Shown here: in pieces, positions 51,471-61,487 of the stretch
How positions within the stretch are numbered: the stretch's first letter is position 1
Layout of the letters: each line of letters begins with the position of its first letter
From: an uncultured Hyphomicrobiales bacterium
Lineage (GTDB): Bacteria > Pseudomonadota > Alphaproteobacteria > Rhizobiales > Ancalomicrobiaceae
NCBI GenBank assembly: GCA_903930435.1
Contig: CAIYYN010000008.1
Coordinates: forward strand, 186,001-250,000
Direction of reading: 5' to 3'
Length of the DNA: 64,000 bases
The notes under the pieces: generated by a model
What the model was told of the DNA's origin: nothing
The model's input: the letters and a program-made list of their open reading frames with translations, nothing else
Databases searched by the model: none
Made by a program: the position numbers and the translations under genes

Positions 51471-52682
51471 ATGCGCGTGACCGAACTGAAGACCTTCGTT
51501 GTCGGCAACCCGCCGCCTTACAGTGGCGGTCGCTACTTCATTTTCCTTAAACTGAAGACAGCCTGCGGCATTGAAGGCGTTGGCGAGGTCTATACGGCGA
51601 GCTTCGGGCCGCGCGTTGTCGAAGCCATGATCCGTGATGTCTTCCAGTACCATGTGGAAGGCAGCGACCCCTTCGAGATCGAAACGCTCTGGCGCAATGT
51701 CTATGGTCGCGGTTACTCCATGCGGCCCGATATTTCCCTGATGGGCGTGCTCTCCGGGATCGAGATGGCCCTGTGGGACATCGTTGGAAAGGCTGTGGAA
51801 AAGCCTGTGTACAAGCTGCTCGGCGGCAAGGTGCGCGACCGCCTGCGGACCTACACCTACATTTATCCGCGCGCCAACGAGGGTCACACCTACTCCGATC
51901 CCGCAGTCTATCGTGATCCGGACGCCGCCGCCGAACGTGCGCTTGAGTATGTGGCGATGGGGTTCACGGGCCTCAAGTTTGATCCGGCAGGGGCCTATTC
52001 CACGCTCGATCCGCGGCAGCCGTCGCTTGAACGGATGGAACTATCGGAAGCCTTCTGCAAGCGGATCCGGGAAGCGGTCGGTACGAAGGCCGATCTCCTG
52101 TTTGGCACGCACGGCCAGTTCACGACGTCGGGTGCCATCCGGCTGGCGCGCAAACTCGAAGCCTATGATCCCCTCTGGTTTGAAGAGCCGGTACCCCCTG
52201 ATATGCCGGAGGAAATGGCCAAGGTCGCGCGGTCAACGACAATCCCGATTGCGGCCGGAGAACGATTGACGACGAAATATGAATTCGCCCGGCTTCTGCA
52301 AACGGGTGCGGCGTCCATCCTGCAGATGGCACTGGGTCGTGTCGGCGGATTGCTGGAGGCAAAGAAAATCGCCGGCATGGCTGAAACCCACTACGCGGAA
52401 ATTGCGCCGCATCTCTATTGCGGCCCTATCGAAGGCGCAGCGAATATTCAGCTCGCCACCTGCAGCCCGAATTTCCTGATCCTCGAATCCATCGAGACCT
52501 GGAGCGGCTTCCACACCGAGATCCTGATGAAGCCGATCCGCTGGGAGGATGGATACGTGATCCCGTCCGAGGAGCCGGGCCTGGGTGTCGAACTCAACGA
52601 GGCCGTAGCGCTCGCCCATCCCTGGAATGGAACCGAACTGCATCTGGTGCCGGTTTATGGCCAGGTGGGCAAAGGGGAGTAG
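51471..52682 (+). CDS. Enolase-superfamily protein (mandelate racemase/muconate cycloisomerase type) with altered active site
   Basis: A 403-residue member of the enolase superfamily. The capping domain and barrel are intact, with K169 (GLKF), E238-E239 (WFEEP), E264 (AAGERL) and H314 (IAPH). Two expected residues are not: the first metal ligand, normally Asp in a D-x-H/N motif, reads Gly (G212 in FGTHGQ), and the Asp that normally pairs with the base His reads Ala (A287, in LQMALGR where relatives have QPD). The strong fold conservation with these changes suggests a changed reaction, such as epimerisation or dehydration with a different metal site. GGGGGGA precedes the ATG. It could be the epimerase of a betaine pathway, but the classical HpbD has a KxK motif that is not seen here. 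Confidence 0.85.
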   Translation: MRVTELKTFVVGNPPPYSGGRYFIFLKLKTACGIEGVGEVYTASFGPRVVEAMIRDVFQYHVEGSDPFEIETLWRNVYGRGYSMRPDISLMGVLSGIEMALWDIVGKAVEKPVYKLLGGKVRDRLRTYTYIYPRANEGHTYSDPAVYRDPDAAAERALEYVAMGFTGLKFDPAGAYSTLDPRQPSLERMELSEAFCKRIREAVGTKADLLFGTHGQFTTSGAIRLARKLEAYDPLWFEEPVPPDMPEEMAKVARSTTIPIAAGERLTTKYEFARLLQTGAASILQMALGRVGGLLEAKKIAGMAETHYAEIAPHLYCGPIEGAANIQLATCSPNFLILESIETWSGFHTEILMKPIRWEDGYVIPSEEPGLGVELNEAVALAHPWNGTELHLVPVYGQVGKGE

Positions 52683-52693
52683 GTCTCCCCCGA

Positions 52694-54118
52694 CTAAGCT
52701 CCACCCAGCATGGCCTTGATTTCGAGATAGTCGTGCAGGCCCCATTCGCCGTATTCGCGACCGTTGCCCGACTTCTTGTAGCCGCCGAAGGGGGCGTGAT
52801 AGTCGAAGGCCGGACCGTTGATTTCAACCCAGCCTGCGCGCAGTCTCCGCGCCACGCGACGTGCCCGATCGGGGTCGCCGGACTGAACGCGCGCAGCGAG
52901 GCCATATTCGGTGTCATTCGCCAGCGCGATTGCTTCGTCGTCCGAGCGATAGCCAATGAGTGAAATGACCGGGCCGAAGACTTCGTTCTGGAACGTCGGC
53001 ATGTCGGGCGTGACGTCAGCGAAGACAGTAGGTCGGACGTAGTAGCCTTTTCTGAGACCTTCCGGACGACCCGGTCCGCCGATAATCAGCGCCGATCCCG
53101 CTTCAATTGCCGCTTCAATCAGGCCCTGGACCTTCTCATAGTGGGCGAGGCTGACGACCGGTCCCACGTCCGTCTTGGGATCACGGGGATCGCCAACCCG
53201 GAGGCGACGGACGGTCGCCTTGGCGATGATGGCAGCTTCGACCATCTTTTCAGCTGGCACCAACATGCGCGCTGGGCTGTCACAGGACTGCCCGCTGTTG
53301 CCCATGACGGCAAGAACGCCCTCGCTGACGGCCTTTTCCAGATCGGCATCGTCAAGAATGATATTGGGTGAATTGCCGCCAAGCTCCTGAGCAACACGCT
53401 TCACGGTTCCGGCCGCCATTTCCGCAACGGCGATCCCCGCCCGCGTCGATCCAGTGAACGACACCATGTCGATGAGCGGATGGGCCGCAATCGCCTCGCC
53501 GACGGTTGGCCCGCTGCCGTTGACGAGATTGAAGACTCCCGGCGGAACGCCCGCCGCATCAAGGCACTCTGCGAGCACCAGTGCGCTGAGCGGTGCAACT
53601 TCGCTTGGCTTCAGCACCATCGTGCAGCCAGCCGCCAAGGCTGGAGCCACCTTGCAGATGATCTGGTTGATCGGCCAGTTCCAGGGTGTGATCATGCCGA
53701 CGACGCCGATCGGCTCGCGCGTGATCAGCGTAGTCCCCCGCCTTTCATCAAAGGGGAAGTGGTTGAGCACCTCGATCATTGCCGCGATATGATCGACACC
53801 TGACTGTGCCTGATAGGCGCGGGCAAAATTCACCGGGGCTCCCATGTCGCTCGTCATCGCATCAGCGAGGTCATCGAACCGGGCCATCATGGCAGCGTGG
53901 ATACGACGCAGCAGGAGGGTACGTTCAGGCCGTGACGTCTGGGAATAGCTTTCAAATGCGCGGCGGGCAGCAACGACAGCCCGATCGACATCAGCCCGTT
54001 TTCCCATAGCAAGCCTATGGATTACGGTTTCAGTTGACGGATCGATGACATCGATAAACGTGGCGGCAATTGGATTCACCCATGCGCCATCGATATAGAA
54101 CTTGTCAGTTGGGTACAT
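52694..54118 (-). CDS. NAD(P)-dependent aldehyde dehydrogenase
   Basis: A 474-residue aldehyde dehydrogenase. The cofactor region is GVVGMITPWNWPINQIICKV and VSFTGSTRAGIAVAEMAA; the catalytic Glu is in QELGGNSPNIIL and the catalytic Cys in GNSGQSCDSPARML. The C-terminal PFGGYKKSGNGREYGEWGL is typical of the betaine/aminoaldehyde-like group. ATG 54118 is preferred; a Met at 54148 is in frame but poorly placed. It converges on the enolase-type gene with an 11-bp gap. In this island it may oxidise an aldehyde formed by demethylation or ring opening. The substrate is unknown. Confidence 0.9.
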   Translation of the reverse strand: MYPTDKFYIDGAWVNPIAATFIDVIDPSTETVIHRLAMGKRADVDRAVVAARRAFESYSQTSRPERTLLLRRIHAAMMARFDDLADAMTSDMGAPVNFARAYQAQSGVDHIAAMIEVLNHFPFDERRGTTLITREPIGVVGMITPWNWPINQIICKVAPALAAGCTMVLKPSEVAPLSALVLAECLDAAGVPPGVFNLVNGSGPTVGEAIAAHPLIDMVSFTGSTRAGIAVAEMAAGTVKRVAQELGGNSPNIILDDADLEKAVSEGVLAVMGNSGQSCDSPARMLVPAEKMVEAAIIAKATVRRLRVGDPRDPKTDVGPVVSLAHYEKVQGLIEAAIEAGSALIIGGPGRPEGLRKGYYVRPTVFADVTPDMPTFQNEVFGPVISLIGYRSDDEAIALANDTEYGLAARVQSGDPDRARRVARRLRAGWVEINGPAFDYHAPFGGYKKSGNGREYGEWGLHDYLEIKAMLGGA

Positions 54119-54313
54119 GCCGGTTTTTGCCCCTGAGAAACAATTCATGAGACAGGTAACCCCAACAGCGCCCGCAGACTAGCGATTCCACGACATCCCG
54201 CTCATCGAACTCACAAAAAAATAGCGGCCTCACCCCTCTTTTCCTTCGTTTGAAGGCATAGGCGGTTCGCCATAGTCTCGCTCAAACGACAGTCGAACAG
54301 GGCAGGGATTTCA

Positions 54314-55219
54314 ATGAAATATGGCTTTATTGGCCTGGGCAATCTGGGTGCCAACCTTGCAGGCAGCCTCGTGCGCGAGGGTTTCTCTGTCGTCGTCACC
54401 GATATCGTGAAATCCAATGCAGACGATCTGCTCGCCAAGGGTGCCATCTGGGCAGATGATGCACAGGCCGTCGCCGAACAGGTTGATGCCGTGATCACCT
54501 GTTTGCCGTCACCAACGGTATCCGAGCGCGTGCTGTCGGGTCCGCGCGGCATCCTCGCCGGATTAAAACCGGGCAGCACCTGGATCGAAATGAGCACCAA
54601 TGGCGAGGCCGAGGCCTTGCGCCTTGCGGCAATTGCCGAAGCCGCCGGTGTCCATATGCTCGAATGTCCCGTGACAGGCGGCGTGCATCTGGCCGCAGCT
54701 GGTGAAATCACGGTGATCGTCGGCGGGGATGCAGATCGCCTCGCGCTGCACATGCCGGCGCTGGAAGCCATGGGCAACAAGATTTTCCACGTCGGCCCGA
54801 TCGGCAAGGCGGCGGTGATCAAGGTGATCACCAACATGCTCGCCTTTATCCATCTGCTGGCTTGCGGTGAAGCGCTGATGCTGGCCAAAAAGGGCGGCAT
54901 CGATCTGGCGCAGGCATTTCACGTGATCTCGGCCTCGTCCGGCACCAGCTTTGTGCACGAGACCGAGGGACAGCTGATCCTGAATGGCAGCTACAACATC
55001 AATTTCACCATGGATCTGGCTTGCAAGGATCTCGGCTTTGCGCTCGACTACGGACGCAAGTTCGGCGTGCCGCTCGATCTGGCGGGCCTGACTGAACAGA
55101 CCTTCATCCGGGGCCGTCAGGCCTATGGTGGCGACGCCTATTCGACAGCCATCGTCAAGCTGCTCGAAGATGCCCTGAAGACCGATCTGCGCGCTCCGGG
55201 CTTTCCGGCGGAATTGTGA
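54314..55219 (+). CDS. NAD(P)-dependent beta-hydroxyacid dehydrogenase (3-hydroxyisobutyrate dehydrogenase family)
   Basis: A 301-residue enzyme. The Rossmann motif GFIGLGNLGANLAGSLV, the cofactor-specificity Asp in VVTDIV, the substrate motif CPVTGGVHLAAAGEITVIVGG and the catalytic Lys in GKAAVIKVITNML are all in place, and two helices (FHVISASSGTSFV; LACKDLGFALDYGRKFG) complete the family. It oxidises hydroxy acids such as 3-hydroxyisobutyrate or tartronate semialdehyde. The start is followed closely by the two dimethylglycine-dehydrogenase-type genes (next gene 9 bp on), so it is probably the first gene of that operon. In E. barkeri a relative reduces 2-formylglutarate, but this gene lies 44 kb from the nicotinate cluster. 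Confidence 0.88.
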   Translation: MKYGFIGLGNLGANLAGSLVREGFSVVVTDIVKSNADDLLAKGAIWADDAQAVAEQVDAVITCLPSPTVSERVLSGPRGILAGLKPGSTWIEMSTNGEAEALRLAAIAEAAGVHMLECPVTGGVHLAAAGEITVIVGGDADRLALHMPALEAMGNKIFHVGPIGKAAVIKVITNMLAFIHLLACGEALMLAKKGGIDLAQAFHVISASSGTSFVHETEGQLILNGSYNINFTMDLACKDLGFALDYGRKFGVPLDLAGLTEQTFIRGRQAYGGDAYSTAIVKLLEDALKTDLRAPGFPAEL

Positions 55220-55228
55220 GGCTGAGCC

Positions 55229-57658
55229 ATGAAGTCCCATGCACGCGTCGTGATCATTGGTGGTGGCATCATGGGGGTAGGGCTTGCCTATCACCTGGCG
55301 CTTGAAGGCTGGACGGATGTCGTTCTCCTCGAAAAGGGTGAGCTGACATCAGGCTCGACCTGGCATGCCGCCGGGCAGTGCCCGCATTTCAATTCGTCGC
55401 TCAACATGACGAAGGTGCACCTCTACGGCACGCAGCTCTATCCCAAGCTCGAGGAATTGACCGGACAGGCCGTTTCCTGGCATGGCTGCGGCGGATTACG
55501 GCTCGCGACGACCGACGAGGAAGTCAATTGGCTCAAGTATGTCTATGGCATCTCGAAGCTTGCGGGCTACGAGGGCGAGATCATCGGCCCGGACGAAATC
55601 CCGAAGTATCACCCCTTTCTTGACACGTTCGGCATCAAGGCCGCGTTCCGCACGGTGACCGACGGGCACGTTGCCCCTGCTGACGTCACAAACGCGATGG
55701 CCGCTGGCGCACGCAAGCTGGGCGCGGAGATCGTCCGGCGTTGCCGTGTCACTAATGTACGGCTTTTGCCGTCAGGCGAATGGGCCGTCGACACCGAACA
55801 GGGGACGATCACCTGCGAACACGTCGTCAACTCCGCCGGTTCCTATGCAGACGTCGTGGGCAGCTGGACGGGTCATCTCGTGCCCATCGCCAACATGCTG
55901 CACCACTACCTGATCACTGAGCCGGTCAAGGAACTGATCGATTTCCTGCCGGAACTGCCCGTGGTCCGTGATCCCTACAGCCACGCCTACCTGCGCGAGG
56001 AAACCAACGGCATCCTGATCGGTCCCTATGAGACAGCGACGGCGCATGTCTGCTGGGGCGGACAACCGCCGACGTGGGATTTCGAGAGCGAACTGGTGAC
56101 GCCAGAACTCGACCGCCTGATGCCGTGGCTGGAACGGGCGGCGGAGCGCATGCCGCTCTTCAACACGGTGGGCGTCAAGTCGATCATTTCCGGTGCCATC
56201 ACGCATACCCCGGACGGTGTCTATCTCTCCGGACCCGCGCCGGGACCGAAGAATTACTGGATGCACACCGGTGCGTCGATTGGCATCTGTCAGGGCGGCG
56301 GCGCCGGCAAATATCTGGCGCAATGGATGGTACACGGTCAATCCGAGATCAACATGCGCGAGTTTGATCCGCGCCGGTTCGGCAATTGGGCAACGGCTGA
56401 TTACACCGAGACCGTCGCCATCGCCGACTATCATCACATGTATTATTGCTATAAACCCGGCGAGCAGCACACTGTCGGTCGCGATTTGCGCAAGTCGACG
56501 CTGCATGATCGCCTGAAAGCGTCAGGGGCCCAATTCAGCCAGATCTTCGGCTGGGAGCGTGCGCGCTGGTACGATACCTCGACGGCAGGCGAGGGCGAGC
56601 AATTCTCGTTCAAGCGGTCGAACTGGTGGGAGGCGGTCAAGGCTGAAGCCCTCAGCGTTCGCAACGTCGTCGGACTGATGGATCTGTCCACATTCTCGAA
56701 GTTCGAGGTCAAGGGGCGGGACGCGCATGCGTTCCTCGACCGGATCTGTGCCAACAAGATCCCGACCAAAGACGGCGGCATCATCCTCGGCCATCTCCTG
56801 AACCCCAACGGTTTCATCGAGAGCGAGATCACCGTCACGCGCCTTGCAGCAGACCATTATTACGTCCTGTCGGCGGCAGTTGCGCAACTGCACGATTTCG
56901 ACCAGCTCAACTGGCGCAAATTGCCATCCGAGATGGTCGAGATCACCGACGTGACGGACGATTTCGGTACGCTGGTTCTGGCTGGGCCGAAGGCACGCGA
57001 TGTGCTCGGTGCCGTGACATCAATTGATCTCGGCAACGGGTCATTCCGCTGGCTGACCGGTCGGGTCGCCGAGGTAGCTGGCGTGCAGGGCGTCCGGTTG
57101 CTGCGGGTCAATTATGTTGGCGAACTCGGCTGGGAATTGCATGTCCCGATGGCCGACATGCCCATCGTCTTCGAAGCACTCATGGCGGCAGGTCAGCCAC
57201 ACGGCATCCGCCTGTTTGGCACCTACGCGATGAACTCGCTGCGGATGGAAAAGGCCTACAGGGGCTGGGGGTCAGAGCTGACGAATGAAATCGACATGTT
57301 CGAAGCGTCGATGGCGCGCTTCATTCGTCTGGACAAACCGGATTTCATCGGGCGCGATGCTTCCTTGTCGATGAAGCAGCGCGGCCCGCGCATGCAGCTT
57401 GTCTATCTGGAGGTCGAGAACACAGACAGCGACTGCGTTGGCAATGAACCGGTTTATGCAGGGGAAAAGCTGGTCGGCCTCACGACATCGGGTGCCTTTG
57501 GCCATGCAGTCGGCAAGTCGCTCGCCTTTGCCTATGTGCCGCCGGACATGACCGAACCGGGAACGGCTTTCGAGATCATGATGTTCGGCGAGCGGCGACC
57601 GGCCCGCGTGCTGGCGGATAGTGCCTGGGACCCAGCAAACGAGCGCCTGCGCGCGTAA
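55229..57658 (+). CDS. FAD-dependent oxidoreductase with GcvT domain (dimethylglycine/sarcosine dehydrogenase type), copy 1
   Basis: An 809-residue flavoprotein that would oxidise an N-methylamine and pass the one-carbon unit to tetrahydrofolate. The FAD motif is ARVVIIGGGIMGVGLAYHLA, and TWHAAG (His46) matches the site of covalent flavin in dimethylglycine dehydrogenase. The DAO-type domain runs to about residue 400, and the C-terminal GcvT-like folate-binding domain follows (LMDLSTFSKFEVKGRDA; NYVGELGWELHVPM). GAGG precedes ATG 55229. It is 35 bp from its paralogue. Which amine is used (dimethylglycine, sarcosine, or another) cannot be read. Confidence 0.88.
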   Translation: MKSHARVVIIGGGIMGVGLAYHLALEGWTDVVLLEKGELTSGSTWHAAGQCPHFNSSLNMTKVHLYGTQLYPKLEELTGQAVSWHGCGGLRLATTDEEVNWLKYVYGISKLAGYEGEIIGPDEIPKYHPFLDTFGIKAAFRTVTDGHVAPADVTNAMAAGARKLGAEIVRRCRVTNVRLLPSGEWAVDTEQGTITCEHVVNSAGSYADVVGSWTGHLVPIANMLHHYLITEPVKELIDFLPELPVVRDPYSHAYLREETNGILIGPYETATAHVCWGGQPPTWDFESELVTPELDRLMPWLERAAERMPLFNTVGVKSIISGAITHTPDGVYLSGPAPGPKNYWMHTGASIGICQGGGAGKYLAQWMVHGQSEINMREFDPRRFGNWATADYTETVAIADYHHMYYCYKPGEQHTVGRDLRKSTLHDRLKASGAQFSQIFGWERARWYDTSTAGEGEQFSFKRSNWWEAVKAEALSVRNVVGLMDLSTFSKFEVKGRDAHAFLDRICANKIPTKDGGIILGHLLNPNGFIESEITVTRLAADHYYVLSAAVAQLHDFDQLNWRKLPSEMVEITDVTDDFGTLVLAGPKARDVLGAVTSIDLGNGSFRWLTGRVAEVAGVQGVRLLRVNYVGELGWELHVPMADMPIVFEALMAAGQPHGIRLFGTYAMNSLRMEKAYRGWGSELTNEIDMFEASMARFIRLDKPDFIGRDASLSMKQRGPRMQLVYLEVENTDSDCVGNEPVYAGEKLVGLTTSGAFGHAVGKSLAFAYVPPDMTEPGTAFEIMMFGERRPARVLADSAWDPANERLRA

Positions 57659-57693
57659 TGCGCAGTCAAGTGGAACGCTAAGGATTGGATCAG

Positions 57694-60138
57694 ATGACGA
57701 CAGCACTTCCCACCCACGCGGAAACGGTCATCATCGGCGGTGGCGTCGTGGGCGCGTCGATTGCCTATCACCTGACCAAGCTGGGTCATAGCGATGTCGT
57801 GCTGCTCGAACGCAAGCGGCTGACATCGGGCACGACTTGGCATGCGGCAGGTCTCGTCGGCCAGTTGCGGGCCACCGCCAATCTCACCAAGCTCGCGCGC
57901 TATACGACGGAACTCTATGCAGGACTGGAAGCCGAAACCGGGCAGGCGACCGGCTTCAAGCAGCGCGGTTCGATTTCCATCGCCACGCATGCCGAGCGCA
58001 TGGAAGAATTGCTGCGCGGCGCGTCGATGGCCAAGACCTTCGGGCTGGAGGTCAACGCTGTCACACCATCCGAAATACGCTCGATGTGGCCGCTGCTGAA
58101 TGTCGATGATGTCGTCGGTGGCGTGTTTCTGCCGGGCGACGGCCAGACCAACCCGATCGACACGACGATGGCGCTCATCAAGGGCGCAACGTCGCGCGGG
58201 GCCAAGGTCTTCGAAAATACCGAGGTGACCTCGATCCTGACGAAGAATGGACGGGCGATCGGTGTTGCCACGGCGTCCGGCGATATTCTGGCCGAGAACG
58301 TCGTCATCGCGACCGGCATGTGGTCGCGCCATCTCGGTCAAACGGCGGGTGTCGATATCCCGTTGCAGGCGAACGAACACTTCTACATCGTGACGGAGGC
58401 CTTTCCCGGCCTTGATCCGAACCTGCCGGTTCTGCGCGACCCCGACAATTGCGCCTACTTCAAAGAAGATGCCGGCAAGCTGCTGCTGGGCGCGTTTGAG
58501 CCCAATGCCAAGCCGTGGAGCGTGGACGGTATCCCATCTGATTTTGAGTTTGGCGAAATCCCGTATGATTTCGATCACTTCGAGCCGATTCTTGAAGCGG
58601 CGATCAAGCGGATGCCTGCGCTCGGCGAGGTCGGCATCCGAACCTTCTTCAACGGTCCGGAAAGCTTCACGCCCGACGTGCGCTATCTCCTCGGTGAAAC
58701 GCCTGACGTCGAACGGCTCTTTGTCGCTGGCGGCTTCAACTCAATTGGAATCCAGTCAGCCGGTGGCGCGGGCAAGGCGCTCGCCGAATGGATCGTCGCC
58801 GGTCATCCGCCCATGGATCTGGCCGACGTCGATATCCGCCGTGTCCAGGGCTTCCAGACCAACAAGCGGTATCTCAAGGACCGCGTGTCTGAATCGCTCG
58901 GGCTGCTCTATGCGATGCATTGGCCCTATCGCCAGTATGAGACGGCGCGTGGCGTCAGGACATCAGCCGTTCACGAACGTCTCGCTGCCGCCGGTGCCTG
59001 TTTCGGCGAAACCGCTGGCTGGGAGCGCGCCAACTGGTTCGCCGAGCCGGGTAGCAAGCCGGAGTACGCCTACAGCTACGGCAAGCAGAACTGGTTCGCC
59101 TATTCCGCCGCCGAACATATGGCAACACGAACAGCTGTCACCCTGACGGATATGAGTTCATTCGCGAAATTCCGCGTTGAAGGCCGCGATGCCGAAGCGG
59201 TGTTGAACCGGATTTGTGCCAATTCGGTCGCGGTTCCGCCCGGACGCATCATCTATACCCAGTGGCTCAATGACCGGGCCGGGATCGAAGCGGATCTGAC
59301 GATCTCCCGCCTATCGGAAACTGTCTTTCTGGTCGTCACGGCGGCAGCGACCGCGCGGCGTGATCTGGCCTGGTTGCGGCGGCATGTGCCTGCGGATGCC
59401 CATTGCATCGTGACCGATATCTCTTCGGGCGAAGCGACGTTCTGCGTCATGGGACCGAATTCGCGCGCCTTGCTGGAAGCTGCGTCTGGTGCTGATCTCT
59501 CCAATGCGACGCATCCCTTCGCGACGTGGCGCGAAATCGAACTCGGGTATGCCAGGGTTCGCGCGCATCGTGTGACCTATGTCGGCGAACTCGGCTGGGA
59601 GATCTATGCGCCGACCGAATTTGCCCGCAATGTCTTCGATGCCATCGTCGAAGCAGGGCAGCCGCACGGGCTGAAACTGGCGGGATTGCACGCACTCGAC
59701 AGCTGCCGCATCGAGAAGGCTTACCGGCATTGGGGCCATGATATCGGCGACGAAGACACGCCACTCGATGCTGGTCTGATGTTTGCCGTCAAACTCGATA
59801 ACCGCGACTTCATGGGCCGGGATGCGCTCTTAAGGCAGAAGGATACGGGTTCTACGCGCCGACTTGTCCAGTTCAAGCTCTCGGACCCGGAGATGATGCT
59901 CTATCATGACGAACCAGTCCTGGCCGACGGCAAGATGGTGGGGCGGACGACATCGGGTGCTTACGGCCATGCACTCGGTGGTGCCATTGCGCTCGGCTAC
60001 ATCCATGAGCCCGACGGTGATTTCGCCGGACTGATCAATTCCGCCAAATTCGAGATCGAGGTCGCAGGCCGGGCCGTCGCTGCAAGTGTCAGCCTCGCCC
60101 CCATGTATGACCCGAAGAGCCTGCGTATCAGGGCATGA
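57694..60138 (+). CDS. FAD-dependent oxidoreductase with GcvT domain (dimethylglycine/sarcosine dehydrogenase type), copy 2
   Basis: The paralogue of the preceding gene, about 814 residues and with the same layout: AETVIIGGGVVGASIAYHL, then TTWHAAG with His50 as the likely covalent-flavin residue, a DAO domain to about residue 400, and the GcvT-like part (LTDMSSFAKFRVEGRDA; TYVGELGWEIYAPT). ATG 57694 is chosen; a TTG at 57685 is in frame. The two copies differ along their length, so they are old paralogues, probably with different substrates or acting at successive demethylation steps. The next gene, a Rieske oxygenase, starts 17 bp on, in the same operon. Confidence 0.88.
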   Translation: MTTALPTHAETVIIGGGVVGASIAYHLTKLGHSDVVLLERKRLTSGTTWHAAGLVGQLRATANLTKLARYTTELYAGLEAETGQATGFKQRGSISIATHAERMEELLRGASMAKTFGLEVNAVTPSEIRSMWPLLNVDDVVGGVFLPGDGQTNPIDTTMALIKGATSRGAKVFENTEVTSILTKNGRAIGVATASGDILAENVVIATGMWSRHLGQTAGVDIPLQANEHFYIVTEAFPGLDPNLPVLRDPDNCAYFKEDAGKLLLGAFEPNAKPWSVDGIPSDFEFGEIPYDFDHFEPILEAAIKRMPALGEVGIRTFFNGPESFTPDVRYLLGETPDVERLFVAGGFNSIGIQSAGGAGKALAEWIVAGHPPMDLADVDIRRVQGFQTNKRYLKDRVSESLGLLYAMHWPYRQYETARGVRTSAVHERLAAAGACFGETAGWERANWFAEPGSKPEYAYSYGKQNWFAYSAAEHMATRTAVTLTDMSSFAKFRVEGRDAEAVLNRICANSVAVPPGRIIYTQWLNDRAGIEADLTISRLSETVFLVVTAAATARRDLAWLRRHVPADAHCIVTDISSGEATFCVMGPNSRALLEAASGADLSNATHPFATWREIELGYARVRAHRVTYVGELGWEIYAPTEFARNVFDAIVEAGQPHGLKLAGLHALDSCRIEKAYRHWGHDIGDEDTPLDAGLMFAVKLDNRDFMGRDALLRQKDTGSTRRLVQFKLSDPEMMLYHDEPVLADGKMVGRTTSGAYGHALGGAIALGYIHEPDGDFAGLINSAKFEIEVAGRAVAASVSLAPMYDPKSLRIRA

Positions 60139-60154
60139 CCGGGAGGACCCGCAC

Positions 60155-61378
60155 ATGAACCAGCATATCACTCAAGACATCACCACCGATGCCGAGACCG
60201 TCGCGGCGCTTGTTGCAGAGCAGCCAGCCGTTCATTCGCTGCATCAGGCGCTCTATAACTCCGAGGCTGCCTATCGACATGATCTGGCAACCGTCTTCAC
60301 CAACAACTGGCTGCTTGTCGGCCACGCCAGCCAGGCCCCAAATCCGGGCGACTATTTCCTCGCCGATGTTGCGGACGAAAACGTCATCATCATTCGCGGC
60401 AAGGATGACCAGCTTCGAGCTTTCGCCAATGTCTGCCGTCATCGCGGGTCCCGCGTCTGCCTGAAGTCGGAAGGCCACGCAACAGTCCTGTCCTGCCCTT
60501 ATCACGCCTGGACCTATAACCTCGACGGCACGTTGCGCACCGCGCGTCACATGGGGCCGGATTTTGACAAGTCACTCTACAGCCTGAAGCCGGTCACGAT
60601 TGAAGTGATCGAGGGGCTGATCTTCGTGACACTGGCGGAGAAGCCGCTGTCCCTCGACGTGGCCCGCAAGATTATCTCGGAAGCTTATCGTCCCTATGGG
60701 TTTTCCAAGGCCAAGGTTGCAATGCGCGAGATGTATCGCGTCAATGCCAATTGGAAGCTTTGTGTCGAAAACTACCTGGAATGCTATCATTGTGCGCCTT
60801 CACACCCCGAATATTCCAAGCTCCACGCCCTCGAACAGCCGCTCGACCAGATCGCCGACATGAACGCCGCGATGGAGGCCTGCACCGCCGGGCTCGGGCT
60901 GACGATCCCGCAGATCGACCACCGCGTGAACTCCTCAAGCGGCGAACAATCGATCTTCACCTTCCGCTATGCGCTCTATGATGGCGTCAAAACCGGCGGA
61001 CCGGATGGTGAGCCAGTAGCCCCGCTCATGGGCGATTTCATGGACTATGATGGCGGTGTTACGTCCACCCATTTTGCGCCGGCGAATTTCTTCATTGCCT
61101 ATCCCGATTACGGGCTTTTCTACCGGTTCATCCCGGTTGACGCACACACGACCGATGTGGAACAGGCTTGGCTCGTGCGGGGTGATGCAGTTGAGGGCGT
61201 CGATTATGACCCAGCGAAATTGCGCTGGCTCTGGGATGTCACGACGGCGGCCGACAAGCGCATTACCGAGGATAACCAGAAGGGCGTCAACTCGCGGTAC
61301 TATCAGCCCGGTCCCTATGCGCCGGTCGAGCCAAATGCGATCGCCTGGATTGCTTGGTATCTCAAGGAGATCGTCTGA
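60155..61378 (+). CDS. Rieske oxygenase alpha subunit (betaine-demethylase type), copy 2
   Basis: A 407-residue Rieske oxygenase. The 2Fe-2S ligands are C94, H96, C114 and H117 (CRHRGSRVC, CPYHAW), and the mononuclear iron site is ENYLECYHCAPSH with an Asp near the C-terminus. The GbcA-like layout, including YRHDLATVFTNNWLLVGHAS, fits glycine-betaine or related quaternary amine oxygenases. ATG 60155 has GGGAGG ahead; the in-frame start at 60086 lies in the previous gene. Clustered with two dimethylglycine-dehydrogenase-type genes, it suggests a betaine to dimethylglycine to sarcosine series. The reductase partner is not in the window. Confidence 0.87.
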   Translation: MNQHITQDITTDAETVAALVAEQPAVHSLHQALYNSEAAYRHDLATVFTNNWLLVGHASQAPNPGDYFLADVADENVIIIRGKDDQLRAFANVCRHRGSRVCLKSEGHATVLSCPYHAWTYNLDGTLRTARHMGPDFDKSLYSLKPVTIEVIEGLIFVTLAEKPLSLDVARKIISEAYRPYGFSKAKVAMREMYRVNANWKLCVENYLECYHCAPSHPEYSKLHALEQPLDQIADMNAAMEACTAGLGLTIPQIDHRVNSSSGEQSIFTFRYALYDGVKTGGPDGEPVAPLMGDFMDYDGGVTSTHFAPANFFIAYPDYGLFYRFIPVDAHTTDVEQAWLVRGDAVEGVDYDPAKLRWLWDVTTAADKRITEDNQKGVNSRYYQPGPYAPVEPNAIAWIAWYLKEIV

Positions 61379-61487
61379 ATGCCAATGCCGAGTGCCCGGG
61401 CGCTTGCGCAAGCTGAATTGATCCTTGCAGGAATGGTTTAATGCAGGCAGCTTACGTCGCGCAGCAGAGATAAATGGCGGACGATTG

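Noticed and set aside
55229-60138. Possible recent tandem duplication of the DMGDH-type genes
   Set aside because: The two proteins share layout and motifs but differ throughout, so they are old paralogues rather than a new duplication or an assembly artefact.
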